DNA of 60,000 bases from Takakia lepidozioides (lineage: Eukaryota > Streptophyta > Takakiopsida > Takakiales > Takakiaceae), in the NCBI GenBank assembly GCA_030704615.1, contig CM060732.1, positions 80,191,171 through 80,251,170 of the forward strand, in the 5' to 3' direction. Below the pieces are notes generated by a model, which worked only from the letters and a program-made list of their open reading frames with translations, had not been told where the DNA came from and did not search any database. A program made the translations under genes and the position numbers. Each line of letters starts with the position of its first letter. Position 1 is the stretch's first letter. This document shows positions 45,490 through 56,275 of the stretch, piece by piece.

Positions 45490-47400
45490 AGTAAATATTA
45501 TGAAAGCTCCCAGAGTTGATGTGGGCAAGCTTATGGAGGTAGAACTCGCTTCCTTCCTCTAATTTAAGTGAGCGGGCCAAGACTCACTGTGACTCACCAC
45601 CGGGAATCGAGGGTCTTCGTGGTGGTTCGCCATAAAATGAGTTTCAGTTTAGTGTCGAAGTACATTGGCTGTTTTCTTGGCTGGTATCTTGTTGCTTGGC
45701 TGCTTTCATGGGGATCACATACAGTGAGGAGGGGGAAGCAAAGATAGAGCGACATGCTGGTGAGTTGGAAGAGCTTGAAGGGGACCATGTTGAGGTACCA
45801 GGGTAATTGCCCGTGTGTAGTGGAAGGGGAGGAGTACGAACGTAAGTTCTGCTGCAATAATTTTTGTTTTCCAGCCTACATGTTCTTGTTGGATATTAAT
45901 TGAAGTGCTTTCAATGTTGCTACAATACCATAATAAAGTGGAGGCTGCTGAATGCAGTTGGCCTTGCTTGGTGCGGACAGAATCCATTGCAATGTGGAGA
46001 TGGCTGATTATAGCATTTCCAGAGGATGGTGTGGATGGCCTTGCGTGGTGCATGCAGAGTCCGTGGCAATGTGGAGATGGCTGAATGGGCAAAGGAGGCA
46101 AGTGGCAAAGAAGCCACGTCACTGGTACATAGTTGTGTGCGACATACTACAAGAAACTGTATTATATGTCATTCCAGAGACTGTCATTGTTAGTCCATGT
46201 GTTTTATAACAATGCTATCAATATAAGACTTCTAGTTCGCATTGGAAGCTCAATCCCTGTAAGTTCATTGTGTGTGAAGCTCAAACTTGTGATTTGAAGG
46301 ATCTTGTAGCCAAGTTCATTCAACCGGAAAGGAAAAATTCTGAAAGCTCCCAAATTTGATGTGGGCAAGTTTATGGAGGTAAGACTTAGCTTCCCTCCTC
46401 TAATGTAAGTGTTGGATAAGTTTCATTTAGTGTCGACCTTCACTGCATATATTGGCTCTTTTCTTGGCTGGTTTCATATTTTCTTGGCTGGTATGCTGTT
46501 GGTTGGCTTCTTTCATTTGACGTGTGTAGTGGAAGGGGAGAAGTACTTTCCTAAGTTCTGCTGCAACAATGTCTTTTTCCAGCCTAGATGTTTTCGATGG
46601 ATACAAATTGAAGTGCTTTGAATGTTGCTGCAATACTATAATGAAGTGGAGGGTGCTGAATGCAGTTGGCCTTGCTTCGTGCAGGCATAATCCAGGGAAA
46701 TGTGGACATAGCTAAAACCCCATGATATCATTTCCAGAGGACGGTGTGGATGGCCTCACAATCCAGCATGCAAAATCCATGACAATGTGGAGATGGCTGA
46801 ATAGGCAAACAGGTTAACTGGCGAACAAGCCACGTCACTGGTACATAGTTGCATGCTTACATAGTACATGAAAGCGTACTATATCTCATTCCCGAAATTG
46901 ACCATATTGGTCCATGTATTTTACAACAATGCTATCAATAAAAGACCAATGGTTCGCATTGGAAACTCTATCCCCGTAAGTGGCTTGTGCGTGATGCTCA
47001 AACTTATGATTTGAAGGATCTTATATCCCAGTTCATTGCAAAGGTGATTGGAAAAGACATTGAGAAGGCAACAGCCGTTATCTATAATCTATAGATCCCC
47101 TTCAATTTGATGTGGGAAAGCCGGCTGGCTGGAGGTCTAGTCTCACTTTCACTCATCTAATGTCAGTGTTGTATCCATTGCAATGTGGAGATGTTTGAAA
47201 CAACATTGGAGCATTTCCAGAGGATGGTCTGGATGGCCTTTCGTGGCGTGTGCCGAATCCATGGCAAAAAAACATTGCAGGCAGAACCCATGGCAATGGT
47301 ACCAGCACGGGTTGGTCCAAAGCCAATTGCAACAACAAATGAATAAAGGGTGCTGAAAGGAAAGCACTCCATAATTGATCATAAAATCCAGTGTCCAAGC
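45490..47400. repeat. Threefold tandem repeat of a ~0.75-0.84-kb unit
   Basis: A unit starting near TTGATGTGGGCAAG(C/T)TTATGGAGGT and containing CAATGTGGAGATGGCTGA and CATTTCCAGAGGATGGTGTGGATGGCC occurs three times (about 45,515, 46,355 and, shorter, 47,105). The copies differ by many substitutions. No frame persists across copies, so it is treated as noncoding. It lies between the CACTA relative and the 3' end of the DUF4216 gene and may be subterminal DNA of the host element. Confidence 0.7.
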
Positions 47401-47488
47401 ATGATATCTTAATGGGAATGCGAAGGGAGTGTTACCACCTTAAACTATCATGCATGGTCTATAACTGGAGTGCACAAATCTAGCATAT

Positions 47489-48778
47489 CTAATCTTCATC
47501 ATCCTCATCTATGTCTGGGTCACTACATGTATCACTGTCTTCATCACAGACTTGATCTTGTCCAAGGGTTTGCTGAACATCATCACCACGTATACGGGGT
47601 GCTCGGAGGTACAAGGAGACCACCTGCTCTGGAGTAACCGATACCGCTCGGCTGCATGTTGGGCCATCAGTAACCACAGTCTCCTCTAGTCTTTGTGGGG
47701 CTAACAATCCTTCCACTTCCGCCACATCATCATTATCAATTGATATGTCGCAGACCACTCTACGTGCTCGGGGGCTCTTCTCCAGGACGACTTTCCACCC
47801 TGGCTCCTTCACACAATCAGAAAAAAACACTTGATCAACCTGGCCAGGAAACACAAAAGGTTGCTCAGAAGGTGGAAGCATATGGTTAAAATTGACAAGT
47901 GTGAAGCCAGCATCATCCTGCTTCATTGACATAGGTTGACGACCCACGCGACTCGTCCGTACCCACGAACACAAAAACACTATAGGCTGTGTTTGGCCAT
48001 AGTCAATTTGCAAAATCTCCCTTATAAGACCCACATATCTTGTAGGTTCCTCTATGTCATTGCCTGAATTGTTGGTAATGGGCTGGTGCTGGAAAACAGA
48101 TGAGACTCCACAATCAAAAGACACCATACTTGTTGTGTTCATGCCGGGGGATGTAACCCTGTAATGGTTACCATACGCTGTCATACTCTTGAATGACAGG
48201 GCAGTAAATGATAGAGGCCTTGAAAGATCCAGTAATTCCTCACGTGTTGTAGGATCAAGCCCATCTGATTGAATTGAGAGATGATCCCGTACACCTTGAG
48301 GGAGCCAAACAGCAATCCTGTCACAATCCGAGGGTCAGCCAGGAGATTGACAGAGGTGGCATGGGAGATTTGAAAAGACGCCAATGCCAACTAATGATAA
48401 ATGACTAAAACTTGGAAATCTGAATGTCAATGAAGTAGATTTCTTACCCCAACATGACTGACAGACGAGGATGGTTCTGAATGATGTACTCATGTACAAT
48501 ATCACACAGGTCATTCAATTTTCGGGCTTTAGAACTCACAACTTCACGTTCCACAGATTTTGCCTCATCTGCATCCCACACCCTTCGTACACTTCCATCA
48601 AATCCTGCCATATATTCTGTGCAAAAACCCAATGCTTCTTCAAATTGGTATCCTTCTGCCATGCTCCCCTCGGGCCTTGCCATGTTTCTTACATAGCCCT
48701 TCATATCTTTCATTGCCCGCTCCATGGGGTACATCCAACGAGAACTCCCCACAAATTCAGAGACAGGGTCAGCCGACT
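47489..48778 (-). CDS. C-terminal part of CACTA (En/Spm) transposase: DUF4218 + DUF4216
   Basis: Two minus-strand exons, 48,778-48,448 and 48,317-47,489, join in frame (LSVMLG|IAVWLPQG). The first has the DUF4218 signature (SSRWMYPMERAMKDMKGYV, ARPEGSMAEGYQFEEALGFC). The second has DUF4216 (YVGLIREILQIDYGQTQPIV, DDAGFTLVNFNHM, PFVFPGQVDQVFF) and ends in an acidic tail (DEDSDTCSDPDIDEDDED). In plant CACTA elements these domains follow the catalytic Transposase_21 domain, which is not visible here. This part has no stop or frameshift, unlike the rest of the host gene. Transcription reads leftward from the pieces at 57-60 kb, from which it is separated by the inserted 8.3-kb element. Confidence 0.85.
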
Positions 48779-48783
48779 CTGTT

Positions 48784-48911
48784 CAATGAGCCAGGATCCA
48801 GACTGGTGGACAGGAAGTGTAGTTGGGTCCTCCGAGTCAGTGTGGTCGTGAATCTGCTGGACAGTCTGCAGGGCACTGTCATTGTGGTGACTGCTTTCAG
48901 TCTGCTGGACG
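48784..48911 (-). repeat. Exonic CAGCAGACT (Gln-Gln-Thr) tract, left of the insertion
   Basis: On the minus strand this reads open as VQQTESSHHNDSALQTVQQI and onward. It continues the QQT-type repeats on the other side of the inserted element (57,192-57,523) in the same frame. The last three bases, 48,909-48,911 (ACG), are the target-site duplication. How this tract splices to the DUF4218 exon at 48,778 is not resolved. Confidence 0.7.
48909..48911. repeat. Left 3-bp target-site duplication (ACG)
   Basis: ACG immediately precedes CACTACAACAG at 48,912, and ACG immediately follows the right terminus at 57,189-57,191. Three-base duplications are the hallmark of CACTA insertion. Confidence 0.85.
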
Positions 48912-49319
48912 CACTACAACAGATGAGCATTTTTATGACTGCACATATGACTATTTTTTCAGTCCTATATGCGTTCATGACTCTGTAGTGAAAAAAGCCC
49001 TGTCATAGCGACTAGTCTTTAGGACTGCATTTTGCAAATCATAGCCGTGATTGCGTGCGTGGCACCTGGAGTCATGCATAAGAGAGTGATGTAGTTACAA
49101 CTCTATGACTTACATACGACTAACTATATGACTACATTGTCTGATGAGCGTTGCCTACATGGAGAGGCTTTAGATGAACACGTGTACCACTGCGCAAGCG
49201 ACACGTCACGACACCTGTTGCACTTCAGATGTGACATGTGGCACTTAGACATAATATATGACTAGCATATATGGCAGGGTTTATGCCATGTGTCATCAAG
49301 AATGTCTCTAAAAATAATT

Positions 49320-49740
49320 TAATAGTTATATTTGTAATTTTAAATTCTTAAATTTATATTTTATTTTTGAAAACAGGGGATAGCAGCTTGGAAAAATTTA
49401 AATGGTATTATTGTTTAATTTAATAATGTTATATAAAATAAAAATAGATTAAATGATTTAAACTCTTCATTACATGGTGAAATTCTGATATAAAAACAGA
49501 ATGGACCCCTCTTGCATACTAGCAACCACAAGGACATTCAAAATAGACAAGTACAGGGAAATACACGCCGTTTATATTACAAAAATCCAAATGAGACCAA
49601 TGTCCCAATGGACACCTCAAAGGCCACAAGGTCCAAAAATCCATGCCTGAAAAGGTCCAGTAAGCAAAAAATAAGCAAGCCCACACATGGGCTGAATTGT
49701 TGTAATACTAGTTTGTTCTGGTGCTATTAGAATCAAGGAC
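49320..49740. other. AT-rich internal segment, no gene
   Basis: Very AT-rich DNA between the left subterminal repeats and the first captured PDF module. I see no gene or repeat pattern beyond homopolymer runs. Confidence 0.5.
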
Positions 49741-49799
49741 CCTGTTAAACAGTGCAATACTTACGGCCGATTTGATAAGAGGGAAAAACAGGGTGAATG

Positions 49800-50255
49800 T
49801 GTTGAAGAAGGTGCCTTGATTAACAGTGCCTGATTTGATCAATTGTGCTGCTGCTGCTGCGGCTTCCAGTTGACCATCTATCCATGCAGGTTTCTTGTAC
49901 CTATCCTTCCACATGGAATCATAGGTAATATGGAGCTTGAAATCCGGCCCTCTTGGATGAATCTGGACCCACACATCTATCCCTGTTCCTTCAGCTATCC
50001 ATGCCCCTGCACAAATCATGCATACATCCTCGCCTTGCTGCTAGCAGCTGACAATGACAGCCTAGAATTGCTTGAGCAAACACCCCAACCCTACTTATCA
50101 CACTAGTTCCTATGCTGACTTGCGTCTGCTTCCAACAGACATTCACCTTTTGCCTCGATTGTTCCACCATTGACTGAGGTCGGAAACGTATTCATCCTAG
50201 AGCTTCTCCTCGAGTCTCTGTTATATATTTATTGATACTTTCCTGTCGACCACAT
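49800..50255 (-). pseudogene. Captured PDF-motif (OSB) module
   Basis: Minus strand: a first-half exon at about 50,255-50,140, then a second-half exon at about 49,995-49,800 (VQIHPRGPDFKLHITYDSMW, then KPAWIDGQLEAAAAAAQLIK). The PDF tripeptide and the Trp of the motif are kept, but His replaces Lys after PDFK-L. It follows the PPR fragments in the same orientation. Confidence 0.65.
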
Positions 50256-50479
50256 TGGCAGTAACATGTCAAAATCACTCCAAAACTACCATAGATCCAC
50301 CAACGAGCTAACTTGCAAGATTCAACATTAAAATTTAGGGACGACTCTGATAGCAGGGGAAAACAAGGTGAAATATGTTGAAGAAGGTACCTTCATTAGC
50401 AGCGCCTTGTTTTATGAATTGTGTTGTTTCCGCTGTTGTCTCCAGTTGACCATCTACCCACTTGTAGCCACTGTGAGCT

Positions 50480-51660
50480 ATTGAAGAAGGTGCCCCCTTC
50501 CCCCATCATTTGATCATAGGTCTCCATACCATGTCCCTGCTCTACATACCCTGCAAGCATCGCGTTCCATGACACCACATCTCGTTCAACCATAGTGTTG
50601 AAAACTCCCTTCGCATCCTTAATGCACCCACATTTTGCATACATGTCCACCAGGGCAGTGTTCAGAATGACATCTGGTACAATTCCAGCTTTGATGATGT
50701 CACCATGGACCTCTTTCCCTTTTTCCAGAGGTCCCAGGCTTGCACACGCATTGCAAACACAAACAAACGTGATGTGGTTGGGCTTCACCCCTTCGCGCAA
50801 CATTTGCTCATAGGTCTCCAAAGCATTCCTACCACACCCATGCTTGGTAAATCCTGCCAACATTATATTCCACGTGATCAAAGATCATTGAGACTTTCTG
50901 TTGAAAACTTCGTGAGCATGCATGCATGATGCTCCTGCACTTAACATACATGTTTGCTCCTGCACCCACATTTTGCATACATGTCCACCAGGGTATTGTT
51001 CAAAATGACATTTGGTACAATTCCAGCCCTGATGATGTCGCCATGGACCTCTTTGCAAGCCCTTTTCCAGAGCTGCCATGGCTGTGTTCAGAATGACATT
51101 TGGTACAATTCCAGCTTTGATGATGTCACCATTCACCTCTTTGCCCTTTTCTAGGGCTGCCAAGCTTGCACAAGCATTGCGAGTGCACACAAACGTGATG
51201 TGGTCGGCTTCACCCCTTTGCACATCATTTGCTCATACGTCTCCAAAGCCTCCATCCCGCGCCCCTGTTGTGCATTCACTGCGAGCATCGCACTCCACGA
51301 CACCACATTTCGTTCAGCCATATTGTTGATCACTCCCTTTGCATCCTTGATGCTCCCACATTTGGCATACAAGTCCACCAGGGCAGTGTTCAGGATCACA
51401 TCTGGTATGATTCCAGCTCTGACGATGTCGCCATGCACCTCTTTGCCCTTTTCCAGGGCTGCCAGGCTTGCACACGCACTGCAAACGCACACAAACGTGA
51501 TGTGGTCGAGCTTCATCCCTTCACACATCATTTGCTCATACGTCTCCAAAGCCTCCATCCCGTGCCCTTGCTATGTATACCCTGCGAGCATCGCACTCCA
51601 CGACACCACATTTCGTTCAGCCATATTGTTGAACACTCCTATCAATGCATTGACGGAGTC
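50480..51660 (-). pseudogene. Captured PLS-PPR array, about four repeats
   Basis: The minus strand from 51,660 downward reads NNMAERNVVSWSAMLAGYT, EALETYEQMMCEGMKLDH, NTALVDLYAKCGSIKDAKG, then further repeats, to 50,480 (VERDVVSWNAMLAGYVEQG). Repeats are PLS type (VSWxAMLAGY / MEALETYEQM / ITFVCVCNACASLAALEKGKEVHGDI). Frame changes near 51,150 and 50,890-51,070, and a partial repeat duplication, show it is not a working gene. No E or DYW domain and no targeting peptide are present. Confidence 0.8.
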
Positions 51661-51689
51661 TTCTTTTCCCGCCCGGCCATCTTCACATA

Positions 51690-54020
51690 TTGGCGCATCG
51701 TTTGAGGATATAAGCCGGGCACCGGTAAACCACTCTTGTCCAGTGACCCATGGCCTGCCAACTATTTCCATTCAGCTCAGCCCGGTTTTGGTTCGTTCGC
51801 TCGCGAAAGCTATAGATGATTGTTACGTGATTGATCGCAATATGGGAACTTAACCCCGTATCATTGACCTTACTGAAGAACTAGATGATGTAGTTGCCGC
51901 GGATAATTTAGATGTCGGCGGTAGTCAAGCTTTTTCTGCATCAAACCCTAAAGACACAGTTGACTTGCAAGTTGATAGATAAATCCCCTCCCTACAAGAG
52001 CAGACCGACCACGAGAGTGACCACCAAGCTGAACAGCAGACTGACCAGACTGAGGACAGTGAGCAGCAGACTGATGCTGAACATGGTCCTCTGAAGGAGG
52101 GCCAACATGTCGTTTGCCCCGCCCACGAGAGTGTCCACCAGACTCGACAGCAGACTGACCAGAGCGGCGAGCAGACTGAGCACCAGACTGGCTAGACTGA
52201 GGATACTGAGCACCAGACCGATGCCGAACATGGACAGACTAAGGGCCAACATGTCGTCCCCCCCGCACACGAGAGTGTCCACCAGACTCGACAGCAGACT
52301 GACCATAGCGGCGAGCAGACTGAGCACCAGGCTAACCGCTCTAAGCAGCACAGACTGACTGACATTCAAGCAGGGGACCAGTCTGCCCAATCGCTTCCTT
52401 CCAATGACGCCATACAGGTTGTGCCCTGCCGTCTTCCACCTCTGTGATTTCAGATTTATGTTCAATTTCTGTGTATTGACAGGATCTGTTGTACCTACAG
52501 GACTTGAGGACACCGTTTCCCTCCCAGGCAATTCCACAACCCGCCAATGTTGCTCACGTTGGCTCCACAACCAGAAAATGTGGCTTACTTACAACGCCAA
52601 TAGATGCACGGATTAGTTCAACGCATGCGACCCGTGAGGCTGCCAATACAGGTCCTGCAAGTGTGAACAAGCCTGCAGACACAGTCGTCTTGCGAAGCAG
52701 GATTGCATCACTTTGTCAGTCTGCTGAATCGAACCCGGCCACAGTAGTCGCCGAATCCCTAGGCACAAGTAGAGTGATGAAGCGGACTGTCGTGGAGCAG
52801 ACTCAGGGAAATTCGGGAGGGTCATGTTGCCAAGAAACCTGAGAAGAAAGGCAAGTCCGCTGCCTTCATGAACAAGGACCGCAAAATGACATTGGATACG
52901 GACAAAGAAGTGGTTCTTCAGCGAGAAATGCACCAGTGAGTAATCCTCCTAGTCTGCTGAGTCTGGTCACTCCAGTCTGCTCAAAAGTGTGAGTCTGCTC
53001 AGTCCGCTCGGTCTGGTGAGTCTGGCGAGTCCGCTCAGTCCGCTCGAGTCTGTTGAATGGAGTCAGTCCGCTCAGACCGTTGCGTACATGGGTTTTCACA
53101 CAAGGCTGTGGTCTGTGTGCAGGTTGGGTTCTCGTTTTGCCGCGGCCCTGCGACGGAATGTCGCGGCCGGCAATTGCATGGTTCACTTTTATGAAGGCGA
53201 CCCCCGGTATGAGTGCTCCATCGGGCCTCCGGACTTGAAGCCACTTGAGAAGGTGGAGTCGGAGTGCACAGATAGAATGTTGGAGCTGTGGTGTCGTTTA
53301 TATGAGAAGACGGTTGAAGACAAGTACTCAAGTATTGTTGCTCTTCTGCCAGCCTCAACATGGTCTCGTATGATGACACATTGGGACGGGCCACGGGAAA
53401 GGCTAGTGGAGTATCTGCATTCTTGCTGGAGCGTCCCTCAGCTCGGCAAAGACATAAAATACTGCCATCATATAATCATTCCGATTGTGGAGGAGTAAGA
53501 TCTCGCATACCCAGTCTGTTCTGTCTTTTGAATGAGGACAGTCTGCTCGGTCTGCCCACTCAGCCCTGAGTCTGCTCAATCTGCCGAGTCTGCTGAGTCT
53601 GCTCATTATGCCGAGTCTGCTGGGTGATGAGTCTTCTGAGTCTGCTGAGTGTAGTGGGACCCGTGCAGTGTGGGAGTCTGTAGAGTCTGTTGGAGAGGCA
53701 ATTGGAGTGGTTTGCTGAGTGGACTGCTGCCGTGAGGCTCATGAGATTCGTCTTGCAGGGCGCACTGAAGTGTTGTTGTCGTCGACGTGCGGAAAGGCTG
53801 CTACACTCACATGAATTCCATCGAGTCTTTGTATGGTTGCCCATATGTTTTGTCATGGATACGGAAGCTGCATGCGGAGTGTTTAGGCTACAATGTTGAT
53901 TCACCGGGTTGGGAGGAGGTTAGGGCATTTCAGTTCAACCAGCCTGAAGTGCCCCGACAGCCATTCAGCTGGGAATGCGGGTTTTACGTCATGTCCTTCA
54001 TCCAAGGATATTATGAATGA
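51690..54020 (+). pseudogene. Ulp1/C48-like cysteine protease gene of the transposon
   Basis: Exons 53,123-53,494 and 53,759-54,020 join in frame (IPIVE|EAH). They carry the protease core: His in EAH, Asn in MNSIESLYG where Asp is usual, Gln in PRQPFSW and Cys in WECGFYVMSF. The Trp after the catalytic His is replaced by TGA (53,766-53,768). Upstream plus-strand coding (52,483-52,935, and 51,740-52,445 with QTDQ repeats such as QQTDQTEDSEQQTDAE) probably encodes the N-terminus but contains stops at about 51,853, 51,980 and 52,194 and a frame change near 52,810. Ulp1-like proteases are common passengers of plant CACTA and MULE elements. Introns at 52,936-53,122 and 53,495-53,758 are packed with AGTCTGCTG words. 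Confidence 0.7.
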
Positions 54021-54269
54021 CTACAAACTGGGCATACTCGAACCTCTTTTAAAAGGGCAGAGAGATGAGTACCTTTCACGAAACACTGGTTTATGTTCAA
54101 GTTTGCACTTGGCCAACGGGTGCAGTGTCTAAGTACATCTTGACTAGTTTGAGTGCTGCTGAGAAAGCAGTATCTTCATAGATATCCATCTGGGTCCGAG
54201 ATTAGAGGTGCACCATAGGACGCATTTGTCATAGCTGTGGTCACGGTTCAGGTGCCTGGTTTTATCAAC

Positions 54270-54670
54270 TGTGCCGCTGCAGCTGCTGCCTTCAGTTGAC
54301 CATCTACCCATGCAGGTTTCTTGTGGCTATTGATCCATAGGGAATCATAGGTAATTTTGTGCTTGAAATCTGGCCCTCTTGGAAGAATCTGTACCCACTC
54401 TCTATCCCTGCTTCTTCAGCTATCCATGCGTCTGCACAAATCATGCATTCATCCTTGCCTTGCTGCTAGCAGCTGAGAATAACAACCTAGACACCCAACT
54501 TAGCTTATGACCCTAGTTCCTATGTTGAATTGCGTCGATACTCTCTGTAATCTAACAGACATTCACCTTTTTGCCTCGATTGTCTCACCGTTAATTGGGG
54601 TCACAAAAGTATCCATTCCACAGCTTCTCCTCATCTCTGTTACATACTTTCTTGTTGTCATATTGGCAGT
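54270..54670 (-). pseudogene. Captured PDF-motif (OSB) module
   Basis: Minus strand: first half at about 54,670-54,550 and second half at about 54,430-54,270. It shares with the other modules the phrases TTTCTTGTGGCTATTGATCCATAGGGAATCATAGGTAA and AGCTATCCATGC. Frame damage is heavier than in the 49.8-kb copy. Confidence 0.6.
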
Positions 54671-54975
54671 ATCATGTCAAACTCGCTGCAAACTAGATTC
54701 ACTCAACCAGCTAACTTGCAGAATTCAACATGGAAATTTAGGGCCGATTTTGTGATTGGAAAGAGAACCCAGAGGGATGGAATGGAAGCAGTAGCATGGG
54801 TGTCTCTCTGATGCATCAACAGACAGCGGTCAGACCAAGTTCTATGACCCAAACCCAGAGTGAGCACAATGGCTTTGTAAGGCCAATGCCTACAGGGCAT
54901 ATTCAATACTACAATGAGGATATGCAAGCAGCATATACCATGTGCAAATAAAAAAACAACAAAGGTAGTGAAGGT

Positions 54976-55853
54976 GTGCAACCTGCCAAAGAGAGGGCGG
55001 AGTTGAGGAAGGATGAAGCAACTACAGACATTGGGAAATGCTCTGATGCGGGCAGAAGGGAAGACCCAGGCCCTGTCGGGGTTCAGCTGGCAGAAGAACA
55101 AGTTGCTGACAGCAACAACATGGAAGCAGAGTGGATACAAGTTGATTTTGACAAACCCAAGTCCATCAGACAAGGCATCAGAAGGCCCAAACAAAGAACA
55201 CTGTGCAAAATCTGTAATAACATGAGACACAGTCGTCACACACTAACCGGACATGGGTCTTGGCAGACTTTCAGCAAAGCTGAAACAATCACAGAAGCAA
55301 AAAAAGAGGCAGGCCCTCAAGGGAAGATGTATGGAGTACCTTTTGCAGTGATTCAATGAGTACGTGGAAGGAGGAGAAGCTTACCCACTGCCAAGCACGA
55401 AGTACATGATGCAACCAACAACACAAGTATCATGTCAGTTCACTCATAATGAGTGGAGGCACTGGATGAGTTGGACGAGATATACCATATAAGTGATCAC
55501 ACTCCAATAAGACTACAACAACACCCCACATCAACATGTTGACACGAGGAAGTGCAAAGAAGGCCGAAATAGGGGATGGGATGCCTATTCTGCAGAAATC
55601 CAGCCAAGACATCAAGGATTTAGGGCAAAAACATGGATTTGGTGAAGAAGAATGCATTGGCATGGACAACATCTACAGCTCAGCAGGGTTTGAGCACCAA
55701 CCAGAGATATTCATGGGAGAGGGTGACAAAAGTGAGGAAGAAGCCAAAACACAAAGCCTTGACGCATTCACTGAAGATTGGGCAGACAAACAGATAAGAG
55801 AAGACAGCTCGCAAGAAACGGATAAGAGGGAAAAACAGGGTGAAATGTGCTGA
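54976..55853 (+). other. Two unrecognised hydrophilic ORFs between PDF modules
   Basis: Plus-strand frames 54,976-55,359 (127 codons, containing TLCKICNNMRHSRHTLTGHG) and 55,536-55,853 (ATG at 55,536; MLTRGSAKKAEIGDGMPILQ, then an acidic stretch). Both are charged and compositionally protein-like, more so than their complements, but match nothing I know. They may be captured host sequence or the spacer of the captured OSB gene. Confidence 0.25.
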
Positions 55854-55869
55854 AGGAGGTGCCTTCAGT

Positions 55870-56275
55870 AGAAGTGCCTGACCTTATCAATTGTGCCGCT
55901 GCTGCTGCCGCTTCCAGTTGACCATCTACCCATGTAGGTTTCTTGTAGCTATCCTTCCACAGGGAATCATAGGTAATGTGGAGCTTGAAATCCAGCCCTC
56001 TTAGATGAATCTGGACCCACACTCTATCCCTGCTCCTTCAGCTATCCATGCCTCTGACAGCCTAGAATTCTACCAGCAAACACCCCAACCATACGAAACA
56101 CCCCAACCCTACTTATCACAATCTGAAATGCATCTGCTTCTCTCTGTAGTCCAACAGGCATTCGCCTTTTTGTCTCCATTGTCCCACCATTGACTGGGGT
56201 CGGAAAGTGTTCACCCCAAAGCTTCTCCTCACCTCTATTATATGTTTTTGGATACTTCCCTGCTGCCACACTGGC
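55870..56275 (-). pseudogene. Captured PDF-motif (OSB) module
   Basis: Minus strand: first half at about 56,275-56,150, an intron, then second half at about 56,035-55,870 (WVQIHLRGLDFKLHITYDSL, then KPTWVDGQLEAAAAAAQLI). Here the PDF tripeptide has become LDF. This module lies inside the right arm that is mirrored at 44.3-44.5 kb. Confidence 0.65.

Noticed and set aside
50396-51660. A genuine PPR gene on the minus strand
   Set aside because: Frame changes, a duplicated partial repeat, no start, no targeting peptide and no E/DYW end. It lies inside a transposon.
54703-55239. 178-codon minus-strand frame
   Set aside because: Shadow of the hydrophilic plus-strand frames and a decayed PDF module. 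Hydrophobic, Cys-rich composition without motif.
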